From assembly GCF_902859725.1 (NCBI RefSeq), contig NZ_CADIJP010000019.1:61176-125175 (forward strand): a stretch of 64,000 nucleotides of DNA, given 5' to 3'. The notes beneath the pieces were generated by a model. That model was not told the DNA's origin, did no database searches, and worked only from the letters and a program-made list of their open reading frames with translations. The position numbers and the translations under genes are program-made. This DNA is from Achromobacter mucicolens (GTDB lineage: Bacteria > Pseudomonadota > Gammaproteobacteria > Burkholderiales > Burkholderiaceae_B). Positions 46,565 through 55,683 of this stretch are shown in pieces; position 1 is the stretch's first letter, and each line of letters begins with the position of its first letter.

Positions 46565-47389
46565 TTAGAGCGCGATCATGCTCAACATGACGAGAATCAG
46601 CAGCAGAACATAGACGCGGGCATGTACACGGTCGGGGATGCGCGGGATCAGCGGGGCGGCAAGGTGAATCCCGGCCAGCGACCCCAGCGCAAGCACCGCG
46701 AAGGCCAATATGTCCACATATCCCACAATCCACGGCGCCAGCGCGTGGGGCAGGTCGCGCGCGGCGGCCAGGTAGGCCAGCGTGCCCGCCAGCGCGACCG
46801 GCAGCGATAGCGGATTGGCCATGGCGGCGGCCTTGACCATGGGCAGGCCCCGCCGGCGCAGCAGCGGCACGGTCATGACGCTGCCTCCCACCCCCAGAAA
46901 CGCGGCAATCATTCCGATGACGACGCCGCCGCCCATCGTGGTGACGCGGTCCAGCCCGCGCGGCCCCGCGCCGCGCCCAGACATGAAGCCCTGGCGCAGC
47001 ACGCAATCCAGAACAGTCGCCGCCAGATAGACGATGAATGCGTGACGCATGAAGTCGCCGCCGGCTTGCATGGCGGCAAGCGCGCCCAGCAGTGCGCCCG
47101 CTGAGATATAACCCGCCAGCGGCCAGACGTATTCGCCGATGAGGTTGCCGGCGCGCCAATGCTTGCGCGTGGCCAAGACCGAGTTGACGATCATCACGCA
47201 CGTGGAAGTGGCCACCGCGATGTGCATCGCCGACTGGCGCATCTCGTCGTTCGCGCCATGCAGCGACGTCAACACCCCATACAGGGCCGGCACCACCACG
47301 AAACCGCCGCCAAAGCCGAACAGCACCGTCGTGACGCCGCTCAGACCGCCAAACAGCGCCAACACCACATAGATCATGTCGTTGCCCAA
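46565..47389 (-). CDS. TauE/SafE-family membrane transporter
   Basis: A 274-aa protein with about eight hydrophobic segments and the duplicated TauE/SafE motifs: GLSGVTTVLFGFGGGFVVVPAL in the first half, and VVIGMIAAFLGVGGSVMTVPLLRRRGLPMVKAAAMANPLSLPVALAG in the second. It is a putative exporter of sulfite or organosulfur anions. It is divergent from an AraC regulator across 137 bp, which may control it. The true substrate is not determinable. Confidence 0.88.
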   Translation of the reverse strand: MGNDMIYVVLALFGGLSGVTTVLFGFGGGFVVVPALYGVLTSLHGANDEMRQSAMHIAVATSTCVMIVNSVLATRKHWRAGNLIGEYVWPLAGYISAGALLGALAAMQAGGDFMRHAFIVYLAATVLDCVLRQGFMSGRGAGPRGLDRVTTMGGGVVIGMIAAFLGVGGSVMTVPLLRRRGLPMVKAAAMANPLSLPVALAGTLAYLAAARDLPHALAPWIVGYVDILAFAVLALGSLAGIHLAAPLIPRIPDRVHARVYVLLLILVMLSMIAL

Positions 47390-47526
47390 TCAGGAAAAGC
47401 GCCACGATAGGACGCCGGCGATTGGCCCGCTTTCGAGGGTGGGACAATGATGTTTTCGTTTCGGCCAACGCCTTGCGCCGTGGACGCGTCGCATCCAAGC
47501 TGGCGCGTCGCTCCCGGCAGATCCCC

Positions 47527-48324
47527 ATGCGCAACACCCATATCGACCGCTACGACAACCTGGACCGCCCGGTGGTGGCCATCGGCAACGACTATCCGCC
47601 CGGCGGCCTGCTGCCGGCGCATGCGCATCGGCGCGCGCAGTTGCTGTACGGGGCGACGGGCGTCATGCACGTCGTGACGCGCGACGGCAATTGGGTGGTG
47701 CCGCCGCAACGCGCCGTCTGGATTCCGGCGGGTGTGACGCATCAGGTCCGCATGTTGGGCGTCAGCACGCGCAGCGCGTACATCGAGCCGGGCGCGGCGC
47801 GCGCGGACCGCACTGTCTGCGAGGTGATTGAAGTGTCCGCGCTGATGCGCGAGTTGTTGCTGGAGGCGGTGGACATGCCCGCCGCCTATGATCCGCGCGG
47901 CCGGGATGGGGCACTGGCTGCCTTGCTGCTGCACGAGATCGAGCGCGCGGCGGTTCTGCCCCTGCATATTCCGCTGCCGCGTGACAGGCGCCTGGCGCCG
48001 CTATGCCGCGCGTTCATCGCCGCTCCGGATGCGCGGATGCCGCCGCAGGCATGGGCCGACCGGTTGCACGTAAGCCTGCGCACGTTCAGCCGGGTTTTCA
48101 GGCAGCACACGGGCATGTCGTATCTGGCCTGGCGGCAGCGCGCTTGTGTGGTGCTGGCGTTGGCGCGCCTGGCCGACGGCGACCCCGTCACGGCCATTGC
48201 GCTGGATTTCGGGTATCAAAGCCCTGCGGCGTTTTCAACGATGTTCCGTCGCGTGCTGGGCCATCCGCCGACGGCGTATTTGCGGCAGGCGCCCGCGGCT
48301 GCCCGGGCGCCGTTGCGGCGTTAG
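47527..48324 (+). CDS. AraC-family transcriptional regulator with cupin domain
   Basis: A 265-aa protein. The N-terminal cupin (GGLLPAHAHRRAQLLYGATGVMHVVT, then VWIPAGVTHQVRM) is followed by a C-terminal AraC double HTH (WADRLHVSLRTFSRVFRQHTGMSYLAWRQRA, then AIALDFGYQSPAAFSTMFRRVLGHPPTAYL). The ATG at 47527 is preferred over an upstream extension to 47422. It is divergent from the TauE-like transporter. Its stop overlaps the convergent hemolysin III stop by four bases (TTAG at 48321-48324). Confidence 0.9.
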   Translation: MRNTHIDRYDNLDRPVVAIGNDYPPGGLLPAHAHRRAQLLYGATGVMHVVTRDGNWVVPPQRAVWIPAGVTHQVRMLGVSTRSAYIEPGAARADRTVCEVIEVSALMRELLLEAVDMPAAYDPRGRDGALAALLLHEIERAAVLPLHIPLPRDRRLAPLCRAFIAAPDARMPPQAWADRLHVSLRTFSRVFRQHTGMSYLAWRQRACVVLALARLADGDPVTAIALDFGYQSPAAFSTMFRRVLGHPPTAYLRQAPAAARAPLRR

Positions 48325-48965
48325 GCGGCGTACCAGAACACTGCAAAGAAGTGGCAGACAGTGCCGGCCAGCACGAACAGATGCCAGATGAAGTGGCTGT
48401 AGCGCCAGCGGTTGTCGAAGACGAAAAACACCACGCCGCCGGTGTACGCCAAGCCGCCCGCCACGAGCCACCACAGTCCGCCGGGCGGCACCAGTTCAAG
48501 CAGCGGTTTGACCGCGATGACGACGATCCAGCCCATTGCCAGGTACAGGCCGGTGGACAGCGCGGGGCGGTTGAGCCGCTTGCTCGCCTTCAGGCCCACG
48601 CCCAGCAGCGCCAAGCCCCAGACGAGTCCAAATAGGGTCCAGCCCCATGGTCCGCGCAGCGCGCCCAGCGCGAACGGCGTGTAGGTGCCGGCAATGAGCA
48701 GGTAGATGGCTGAATGGTCCAGTACGTTGAAGATCTGCTTGGCGCGGCAGCGCGGCAGCGCGTGATAGATGGTGGACGCGAGGTACAGCAGGCACATCGA
48801 CGCCGCGAACACGGCGGCGCCGGCAATGAAGGCCGCATCGCCCTGGCGCACTGCGGCGGCGATCAGGAGCGGTGCGCCAGCCAGCGCGCCCGCCGCGCCA
48901 AGTCCGTGGCTGATGCTGTTGGCGATTTCTTCGCCCAGGGTCTGGGGTCGGTCGTTGGGAAACAT
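48321..48965 (-). CDS. Hemolysin III / PAQR-family membrane protein
   Basis: A 214-aa protein with seven predicted helices. Hallmarks are EEIANSISHGLGAAGAL, YLASTIYHALP, IFNVLDHSAIYLLIAGTYTPFAL and the terminal HFIWHLFVLAGTVCHFFAVFWY, with the conserved His/Asp zinc-site residues. It belongs to the YqfA/TrhA group, implicated in membrane energetics or fluidity rather than proven haemolysis. It is convergent with the AraC gene. Confidence 0.93.
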   Translation of the reverse strand: MFPNDRPQTLGEEIANSISHGLGAAGALAGAPLLIAAAVRQGDAAFIAGAAVFAASMCLLYLASTIYHALPRCRAKQIFNVLDHSAIYLLIAGTYTPFALGALRGPWGWTLFGLVWGLALLGVGLKASKRLNRPALSTGLYLAMGWIVVIAVKPLLELVPPGGLWWLVAGGLAYTGGVVFFVFDNRWRYSHFIWHLFVLAGTVCHFFAVFWYAA

Positions 48966-49428
48966 GGGGGACCTGTTTGTGACAAGTTGCCCACCTTAGG
49001 CCTTTTGGTTCGGGCGCTCAAGCGCAAGGGTTCAGTTCGGCCGCCCGATACCGGAAAGATTTGATCTGGTGCAAGGTTGAGACCCAGGGAGGCGATCCAG
49101 GCGAGTGGGGCGAACGGGACGAGCCGTGCAGGCAAGGCGGTTAGTTACTCTGTGATACATTTAACGCGCGAACGAACCGCCCGGCAGAGGCAGCGCGCAT
49201 TCTTCACTTTGGGCTTGCACGTCGGCCACGCGTGGCGCGGCCGTGATCGACATTCTTAGGGGAAGCATCCATGAATCCGGCACTCGGCGTCACGGTTGGA
49301 AAGTTCTCATCACGCGACAGGCATCTGTCTTGCGGAGCGGCATAGCCGCGGCGACCGCCGTCCGGCGCTGACGCCCTCGGCTCCTCCGAACGGCGCGGCA
49401 AACAGGAACTTCCGAACAGGCCCACTCA
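48966..49428. other. 463-bp region between hemolysin III and the esterase
   Basis: No recognisable protein family. It holds a possible promoter stretch (TTAGTTACTCTGTGATACATTTAAC near 49140-49165) and a 24-codon ORF at 49271-49345 with a good ribosome site. Possible leader sequence for the esterase gene at 49429. Confidence 0.4.
49271..49345 (+). CDS. Possible 24-aa leader peptide ORF
   Basis: ATG at 49271 with AGGGGAAG six bases upstream, ending at TAG 49343-49345. The peptide (MNPALGVTVGKFSSRDRHLS then CGAA) resembles nothing known. A ribosome site this good in an otherwise empty leader 84 bp before the esterase gene suggests possible leader-peptide control, but chance is not excluded. Confidence 0.3.
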   Translation: MNPALGVTVGKFSSRDRHLSCGAA

Positions 49429-50559
49429 ATGGCGCGCAGTTTCAGCAGTCTGTTTTTCAAAGCGGCAAAGAAGATCACCCGGCTCCAGCGCACGGCGATG
49501 CGCCTGGCGGCCCCAAAACCCGCCCGCAAGCGCGCGGCCCCGGCCCGCAAGAAGGCTGCCGGCGTCACGACCGGACGGGCGGCCAAAACGGCGCGGCCCG
49601 CTGGCGCCGCGGGCGCGGGCAGGGCGGCAGCGGCCGAGACGGCGTCGCTGGGCGCCGGGCGCTGGGAAGCCTTGCGCCAGTTCTCTGACAAGACGGGCCG
49701 CAGGCTGGCCTTTTCGCGCTACACCCCCGCCACCGCCACGCCCGCGGCAATGCCACTGGTCGTGATGCTGCACGGCTGCCGGCAGACCTCGGTGGCCTTC
49801 GCGCGCGGGTCACGCATGAACCAGTGGGCCGATGCCGGCGGCTTCATGGTGTTGTATCCGCAGCAATCGCTGGCGCGTCAGGTGCAGCGCTGCTGGCGCT
49901 GGTTTCAGCCCGACGACGATCATGGCGGCGCCGAGGCTGACCTGATCGCGGCGCTGATCCGATCCGAAGCCGCGCGCCACGGCGTCGATCCCGAACGCAT
50001 CTATGTGGCGGGCCTGTCGGCTGGCGCGGGCATGGCGGCGCTGGTCGCGTTGCGGCATCCGCGCCTGATCGCCGCCGTGGCCATGCATTCGGGACCGGTC
50101 GTGGGCGACGCGCACAACGCGGGCCACGGCCTGGGCACCATGCGGCGCGGCAGCATCAAGCCGCTTGCGCCGCTGCTGGAATCGGTCTCGGATCCCGCCG
50201 TCTTCGAACTGGGCATGCCGGCGCTGATCCTGCATGGCCAGCTCGATCCCGCCGTGGCTCCCCGCAACGCCAGACAGCTCTTCGAACAATTCCGCACGTT
50301 GAACACCGCCGATCCACACGCGCTGCCGGTCGAACGCGTGCTGGGCCTGGGCACCGAAAAGGCCTACCGCCGCGTGGACGTGCTGCGGGGCCGCAAGACC
50401 GTGTTGCGCCTGTGTGAAATCACGCGGCTGGAACATGCCTGGAGCGGGGGCGATCCGTCCATCCGCTATCACGCGCGCAGTGGCCCGGATGCCTCGGCGC
50501 TGGTGTGGCGGTTCTTTCAGGGGCAGCGGCGCGCGGGGGCGATTGCCGGGGCGCAGTGA
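49429..50559 (+). CDS. PHB-depolymerase-family esterase
   Basis: A 376-aa protein. The first 70 residues are Lys/Arg/Ala-rich and low-complexity (KKITRLQRTAMRLAAPKPARKRAAPARKK), followed by an alpha/beta hydrolase of the esterase PHB/LpqC type: LVVMLHGCRQTSVAFARGSRMNQWAD (oxyanion HG), nucleophile GLSAGAGM, LILHGQLDPAVAP (Asp) and LEHAWSGG (His). It may act on intracellular polyhydroxybutyrate or another polyester. The basic N-terminus could be a granule- or nucleic-acid-binding tail, which is a guess. The ATG at 49429 has a weak ribosome site. Confidence 0.85.
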   Translation: MARSFSSLFFKAAKKITRLQRTAMRLAAPKPARKRAAPARKKAAGVTTGRAAKTARPAGAAGAGRAAAAETASLGAGRWEALRQFSDKTGRRLAFSRYTPATATPAAMPLVVMLHGCRQTSVAFARGSRMNQWADAGGFMVLYPQQSLARQVQRCWRWFQPDDDHGGAEADLIAALIRSEAARHGVDPERIYVAGLSAGAGMAALVALRHPRLIAAVAMHSGPVVGDAHNAGHGLGTMRRGSIKPLAPLLESVSDPAVFELGMPALILHGQLDPAVAPRNARQLFEQFRTLNTADPHALPVERVLGLGTEKAYRRVDVLRGRKTVLRLCEITRLEHAWSGGDPSIRYHARSGPDASALVWRFFQGQRRAGAIAGAQ

Positions 50560-50702
50560 GCGCGCTGGATCGCCGGGCAATTGCGGCCCGGCGGGATTGT
50601 TCAGGCGCAAGGAACGGTGATGTCGCGGCTACCGGCGGCTTGCGGGGCGGGCGCGGCGTAACATCGCGGTTGCACACTCACACCCTTACGGAAATCTCCG
50701 CC

Positions 50703-51224
50703 ATGCCCTTGTCCATGTACCAGGCGTCCGTGCCTGTCTTCATTCGCGGCCTGAACGTGCTGGCCGCGCTGCTCGAAAAGGCCGCCGCGCATGCGCAGGC
50801 CGCCGGCATCGACCCTGCCGATCTCGTGAACGCGCGGCTCGCGCCCGATATGTATCCCCTGTCGGGTCAGGTGCAGCGCGCAAGCGATGCCTCGAAGTTC
50901 GCGGCGCAGCGGTTGTCGCAAGGCGAAGCCCCGAAATTCGCCGACACCGAAAGCACACTCGAGCAATTGCAGCAGCGCGTGGCGGACACGATCGCGTATC
51001 TGCAAAGCGTGAAGCCCGAGCAGATTGACGGCGCCGAAGCGCGCCGGATCACGTTGAGCTTCGGCGACTTCAAGCCCGAATTCCAGGGCGATGAATATCT
51101 GCTGACCTTCGCGCTGCCCAACTTCTACTTCCACGTGACCACCGCGTACGGCATCCTGCGCCAGGCAGGCGTGCCGATCGGCAAGCTGGACTTCCTGGGG
51201 CCTTATCCGCAGCTAGCCCCTTGA
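50703..51224 (+). CDS. DUF1993 family protein
   Basis: A 173-aa soluble protein matching DUF1993: MPLSMYQASVPVFIRGLNVLAALLEKAAAHA, ARLAPDMYPLSGQVQRASDASKFAAQRL, and ending FYFHVTTAYGILRQAGVPIGKLDFLG. The family has a DinB-like four-helix fold. The ATG at 50703 is preferred over an extension to 50505 that enters the preceding gene. Function unknown. Confidence 0.9.
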   Translation: MPLSMYQASVPVFIRGLNVLAALLEKAAAHAQAAGIDPADLVNARLAPDMYPLSGQVQRASDASKFAAQRLSQGEAPKFADTESTLEQLQQRVADTIAYLQSVKPEQIDGAEARRITLSFGDFKPEFQGDEYLLTFALPNFYFHVTTAYGILRQAGVPIGKLDFLGPYPQLAP

Positions 51225-51267
51225 TGGCGGGGGACGCGGCCCGTTGCGAGCCGCGTCTGCGTTGCCA

Positions 51268-51765
51268 TCACTGCTTCGATGGATCGCCGCAGCCGTCCAT
51301 CGGGCCCATCTTCGCCATGTTCTGCTGAATTTCCTCGGGCGTCAGGTCCTGGATGTGCGTGGCGACGGACCAGCGGTGGCCGAACGGGTCCACCACCTGG
51401 CCGTAGCGGTCGCCCCAGAACATGTCGGCGGCAGGCATCGTGACCTGTGCGCCTGCTGCGACTGCCTGCTCGATCGCGGCATCCGCGTCGGTCACGTACA
51501 GGTGCAGCACGGCAGGGGTGCCCTTGAGCGCCTTCGGTCCCAGGCTGCCCCATTCCGGAAAATCATCCATCAGCATGAGCACCGAATCGCCGATGCGAAT
51601 GGCCGCATGCATGATCTTGCCGTTGGGGCCGGGAAGGCGCATCAGTTCCTCGGCATTGAATGCTTTCTTGTAGAAGGCGAGGGCGTCGGACGCGCCTTCG
51701 CAGATGATGTGCGGCGTCAGCGTGTGCATGCCGTCGGGAATGGGCTTGGCTGCTTGGGTGGCCAT
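51268..51765 (-). CDS. VOC/glyoxalase-superfamily protein (PhnB-like)
   Basis: A 165-aa protein with the PhnB-type VOC fold: LTPHIICEGASDALAFYKKAFNAEELMRLPGPNGKIMHAAIRIG, then FWGDRYGQVVDPFGHRWSVATHI. GGAGACCCACC precedes the ATG at 51765. Upstream in the same orientation is the DUF1428 gene, 53 bp away, so the two likely form an operon divergent from the GlxA-type regulator. Substrate unknown. Confidence 0.9.
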   Translation of the reverse strand: MATQAAKPIPDGMHTLTPHIICEGASDALAFYKKAFNAEELMRLPGPNGKIMHAAIRIGDSVLMLMDDFPEWGSLGPKALKGTPAVLHLYVTDADAAIEQAVAAGAQVTMPAADMFWGDRYGQVVDPFGHRWSVATHIQDLTPEEIQQNMAKMGPMDGCGDPSKQ

Positions 51766-51818
51766 GGTGGGTCTCCAGGGGGATTGAACGGCAGCGCAAA
51801 AGTGCGCGGCCGCGTTGG

Positions 51819-52175
51819 CTAGTTGCCGACCAGCGTGGCGAAACCGCCCCAGCACATGCGCTTGACGTCGAACACGCCCTCGCAGCACATGTCCGCCAGG
51901 CGCGGGTCGGACATCACTTTGGCGTTGATGCTGTTGCGCGCTTCCTTGCTGGGGTACAGGATCCAGGCGAAGACGACGACCTCGCCCTCGCGCGCGCCGG
52001 CGGCCGCGCTGAAGGACGCAAAACCTTCCCCGTCGATATCGTCGGCCACGCCTTCGCGGTAATCCAGCGCGCCGTGCTCGCGCCAGATGCCTTCGGCGTG
52101 CGTCGCCATTTTTTTGTACGTCTCCAGGTTCGCCTTGGGTACGCACAGCAGGAAACCATCTATGTACTTGTCCAT
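51819..52175 (-). CDS. DUF1428 family protein
   Basis: A 118-aa protein, YIDGFLLCVPKANLETYKKMATHAEGIWREHGALDYREGVADD, then ILYPSKEARNSINAKVMSDPRL: the DUF1428 dimeric ferredoxin-like fold. GGAGTGATCG lies upstream of the ATG. Commonly paired with PhnB-like VOC proteins, as here. No activity assigned. Confidence 0.9.
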   Translation of the reverse strand: MDKYIDGFLLCVPKANLETYKKMATHAEGIWREHGALDYREGVADDIDGEGFASFSAAAGAREGEVVVFAWILYPSKEARNSINAKVMSDPRLADMCCEGVFDVKRMCWGGFATLVGN

Positions 52176-52356
52176 CGATCACTCCTCACGTCCGTGTTGT
52201 TCTGGTTTGGCCGGGCGTCCGCAATCCGTCCCGGCCGCCGTCCGGATTTCTGGGTCGGCAGGAGCCACTGTATCGGGATCGGCGCGGGTTTCAGATAGGC
52301 GATTGCGACAATCTTGCGGGTGGATTGCGTCAGCTTGCAGGCGTATGCTTGGCAAC

Positions 52357-53319
52357 ATGAAAAACGTCGCGTTCCTGCTGCCCAAGGGGGCCAATATTGC
52401 GTCCCTGGAAACCGCGCGCCACGGCTTCATGGTGGCCAATGAATATCTGCGCGCGCATGGCCGCGAGCCGCGTTTTCATGTGCGCACGCTGGCCCTGACG
52501 CGCGAGGTCAGCCTGGACGACGGACGCATCAAGGTACAGGCCGACATGGTGCTGGCCGACGCCACCGATATCGATATCTGCATCGCGCCGCCGCTGTTGG
52601 GATCGGTGTCGGACGCGGTGCTGTCGAACCGCGAACTGATCGAATGGCTGTCGCGCCACCACCGCGAGGGCGGCGAGGTAGCCAGCCTGTGCATGGGCGC
52701 GGCGCTGCTGGCCGCGGGCGGCGTCCTGGACGGACAGCAAGCGGTCGTGCATTGGGTGGCGCAAAACCTTTACGCCAGCCTCTTTCCCACGGTGCAGTGG
52801 ACCAGCGATCGCGTCGTCATGGCGGAAAACGGGGTGTATACGAGCGGGGGCGCATTCTCGGCCGCGCATCTCGTGCTGCACCTGATCGAGAAATACACGG
52901 ATCGCGACACCGCCATCTGGTGCGCCAAGTATTTCCAGCTGGACTGGAGCCGGCAGAGCCAGTTGCCGTTTTCCGTCTTCATGGGACAGAAGTCGCACGC
53001 GGACGACATCGTGCGGGCGGTGCAGGAATACATCGAAGGCCGCTACCGCGAAAAGATCACCGTCGAGGAACTGGCCGGCCGCCACGCGCTTGGCCGCCGC
53101 ACGCTGGAGCGGCGGTTCCGCCAGGCCACGGGCAACAGCATCGTCGAATACGTGCAGCGTGTGCGCGTCGAAGCCGCCAAGCAGCGTCTGGAAACGTCGC
53201 GCAAGAGCGTCGCCGAGGTGATGTACGAAGTCGGCTACAACGACACCAAGGCTTTTCGCGACATCTTCAACAAGTACTGCGGCATGTCGCCCGTCGGGTA
53301 CCGCGAGCGCTATCAATAG
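52357..53319 (+). CDS. GlxA-type AraC regulator with DJ-1/PfpI-like domain
   Basis: A 320-aa protein. Residues 1 to about 185 form a class I glutamine amidotransferase-like (DJ-1/PfpI) domain with the nucleophile-elbow motif ASLCMGAALLAAGGVLDGQQAVVHW. The C-terminal AraC HTH is at about 225-315 (VEELAGRHALGRRTLERRFRQATGNSIVEYVQRVR, then AEVMYEVGYNDTKAFRDIFNKYCGMSPVGYRERY). Starts at 52357 and 52345 are both possible. It is divergent from the DUF1428-VOC pair and may regulate it; the effector is unknown. Confidence 0.9.
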   Translation: MKNVAFLLPKGANIASLETARHGFMVANEYLRAHGREPRFHVRTLALTREVSLDDGRIKVQADMVLADATDIDICIAPPLLGSVSDAVLSNRELIEWLSRHHREGGEVASLCMGAALLAAGGVLDGQQAVVHWVAQNLYASLFPTVQWTSDRVVMAENGVYTSGGAFSAAHLVLHLIEKYTDRDTAIWCAKYFQLDWSRQSQLPFSVFMGQKSHADDIVRAVQEYIEGRYREKITVEELAGRHALGRRTLERRFRQATGNSIVEYVQRVRVEAAKQRLETSRKSVAEVMYEVGYNDTKAFRDIFNKYCGMSPVGYRERYQ

Positions 53320-53330
53320 CGCCGGGGCGT

Positions 53331-53783
53331 TCAGCCCTGATACCGGTAGACGCGCGTGTCGCGCATCGCAAAGCCGGCCGACTCGTACAGATGGTGCGCG
53401 GACATGCGCCCTGGGCTGGACGTCAGGTCCAAGGTGCGGGCCTTCAGCTCGCGGCTCTTTGCGATGGCCGCACGCGTCAGCGCCATGCCGACCTTCAAGC
53501 CGCGCGCCTGTTCGTCCACCACCACGTCCTCGATCCACGCGCGGATGCCGGTGGGTACGCGAAAGTGCACAAGGGTGAGGGTGCCCACGATGCGCTGCTC
53601 GGGCGCCATCCTGGCGATGAATACGTGATTGCCCGGCGCGTGGATGATTTCGTCCAGATCTGCCTTCGACAGAGGCGCCGCGTTCGCGGACAACTGGGGC
53701 AACAGGCGTGCGAAGGCCTGCACCAACGCGTCATTGGCCGTCGTCGCCAGCGAGACGGTCACGCTGTTTTCCAAGGGTTTCAT
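53331..53783 (-). CDS. GNAT-family N-acetyltransferase
   Basis: A 150-aa protein with the GNAT acetyl-CoA site region IEDVVVDEQARGLKVGMALTRAAIAKSRE and the closing AHHLYESAGFAMRDTRVYRY. GGGGAG lies eight bases before the ATG at 53783; an extension to 53903 is not supported. It is convergent with the GlxA-type gene (11-bp gap). Acceptor unknown. Confidence 0.9.
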   Translation of the reverse strand: MKPLENSVTVSLATTANDALVQAFARLLPQLSANAAPLSKADLDEIIHAPGNHVFIARMAPEQRIVGTLTLVHFRVPTGIRAWIEDVVVDEQARGLKVGMALTRAAIAKSRELKARTLDLTSSPGRMSAHHLYESAGFAMRDTRVYRYQG

Positions 53784-54053
53784 CGGAAGCTCCCCAAAGC
53801 CTGCATGCGTCCTATAAAGCGCCTGAATACTGCAGTACGTCAAGTTGATGTTGATAACGTTGCTGCTGCGCAGCATAAGTACGTTGTCTTTGTTCAATCG
53901 CAAATAAATAAACAGTTAAATATTTGCTAAATGTGACATCAAACCTAGACTGGGGTTTTCCCCTGTTCGATGTTCGATGAAATTTCCGTGTGTTAACGCT
54001 GCACCTGATTGCATGGCAATGGCGGAAGATCGACACCCCTGCAAGAGACCCTC
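53784..54053. promoter_or_regulatory. AT-rich control region between the GNAT and chemoreceptor genes
   Basis: 270 bp, AT-rich at 53880-53960. It contains the perfect 12-bp palindrome TGCTGCGCAGCA (53864-53875), tandem TTGATGTTGAT and TGTTCGATGTTCGATG repeats, and a GGGG-TTTT-CCCC mini-hairpin near 53955. A clear FliA-type flagellar promoter was looked for and not found. Confidence 0.45.
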
Positions 54054-55679
54054 ATGAAGACGCTTCGCATCCATTTCGGCAATCTCTCCATTGGCGCCCG
54101 GCTGAGCCTGGGCTTTGGCGCTGTCCTGGCCCTGCTGCTGGCCCTGGCTGGCCTGTCGCACTACGAGTTGTCGCGTATTGCCGGCATCAACCGAATGATC
54201 ACTCAGGAAACCTGGGCGAAGGCCAACGCGATATCGGTGGTCGACGTGACAACGCGCGCCAACGCACGCGCCAATCTGGAACTGATCGTCAACGCGGACC
54301 CGGCCGCGACGCAGCGGCTGTTCGAGCTGATCGAGGCCAACCGCAAGCGCATCGATGAGGCCTTGGCCACGATGCGGCCGTTGATGAAGACCGCGGACGC
54401 CGCTGCCCGGCTGCGCGCGCTGGAAGAAGCGCGCGGCCGTTACGTGAAGTCATTCCAGTCGGTCGGCGCCGTGCTCAAAGGCGGCGACCGCGAGGGCGCC
54501 CGCCAGCGGCTCTTGCAGGAGACGCTGCCCATCCTGGACAGCCTGCAGGATCACATCATCGCGCTTTCGCGGCAGCAGGCGGCCGAGATGGACGAAGCGG
54601 GAATCGCAAGCCAGGCGGTCATCGACGAGGCCGAGCGCCTGAACGCGGGCCTGTCGGCGCTGGCGCTGGCGGTGGGCGCGCTGCTGGCCTGGCGTGTCAG
54701 CCGCTCGATCACGCGTCCGCTCGCCCGGGCGGTCAAGGCTGCCGAAACGGTGGCAAGCGGCGACCTGGGCCAGCGCATCGAATCCGGTTCCCGGGACGAG
54801 ACCGGACGTCTGCTTCAAGCCTTGCAAGACATGCAGGACAGGCTTGCCGGCGCGGTCCGCGCGATCCGGCAGGGATCGGAGACCATCTCCAGCGCGTCGG
54901 GCCAGATCGCCGCTGGCAATACGGACCTTTCCAGCCGCACCGAAGAGCAGGCCGCATCGCTGGAGGAAACCGCGGCGTCCATGGAAGAGCTGGCCTCCAC
55001 CGTGAAGCAGAACGCCGACAACGCGCGCCAGGCCAACCAGCTTGCGGCCAGCGCATCGGAGATTGCGCTGCGCGGCGGCGCGGCGGTGTCCGCGGTGGTG
55101 GGCACCATGCAGGACATCTCGGCCAGTTCGCACAAGATTTCCGACATCGTGTCGGTGATCGACGGCATCGCTTTCCAGACGAACATCCTGGCGCTGAACG
55201 CGGCGGTCGAAGCGGCCCGCGCGGGCGAGCAGGGCAAGGGTTTTGCCGTCGTGGCGGGCGAGGTGCGCTCGCTGGCCCAGCGCAGCGCGCAGGCGGCGCG
55301 CGAGGTCAAGGCCTTGATCGAGGATTCCGTTGGCAAGGTCGGCGCGGGCGCCCGGCAGGCCGAAGGCGCGGGCGCAACCATGCAGGAGATTGTCACGGCG
55401 GTGCAGCACGTGACGGACATCATGGGCGAGATCGCCGCCGCCTCGCACGAACAGGCCAGCGGTATCGATCAGGTGAACCGGGCCGTGGCGCAGATGGACG
55501 AGGTCACGCAACAGAACGCGGCGCTGGTCGAGGAAGCTGCGGCCGCGGCGGGTTCGATGCAGGATCAGGCGCGCGAACTGGTGCGGGCGGTGGGGGTGTT
55601 CCGGCTGGCCGAAGACAGCGCGCGGCGCGGCCAGGATCCGGCGCTGGGGCAAGCGCGCGGGGCGCTAATGCTGGCGTAG
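54054..55679 (+). CDS. Methyl-accepting chemotaxis protein
   Basis: A 541-aa Tsr/Tar-type receptor. The first helix ([23 protein letters not shown]) and second helix ([18 protein letters not shown]) enclose a four-helix-bundle sensor of about 150 residues. A HAMP domain ([29 protein letters not shown]) follows, then methylation helices around the signalling tip [44 protein letters not shown]. No C-terminal CheR-binding pentapeptide is seen. It is not near other che or fla genes here. Confidence 0.95.
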   Translation: MKTLRIHFGNLSIGARLSLGFGAVLALLLALAGLSHYELSRIAGINRMITQETWAKANAISVVDVTTRANARANLELIVNADPAATQRLFELIEANRKRIDEALATMRPLMKTADAAARLRALEEARGRYVKSFQSVGAVLKGGDREGARQRLLQETLPILDSLQDHIIALSRQQAAEMDEAGIASQAVIDEAERLNAGLSALALAVGALLAWRVSRSITRPLARAVKAAETVASGDLGQRIESGSRDETGRLLQALQDMQDRLAGAVRAIRQGSETISSASGQIAAGNTDLSSRTEEQAASLEETAASMEELASTVKQNADNARQANQLAASASEIALRGGAAVSAVVGTMQDISASSHKISDIVSVIDGIAFQTNILALNAAVEAARAGEQGKGFAVVAGEVRSLAQRSAQAAREVKALIEDSVGKVGAGARQAEGAGATMQEIVTAVQHVTDIMGEIAAASHEQASGIDQVNRAVAQMDEVTQQNAALVEEAAAAAGSMQDQARELVRAVGVFRLAEDSARRGQDPALGQARGALMLA

Positions 55680-55683
55680 CCCG

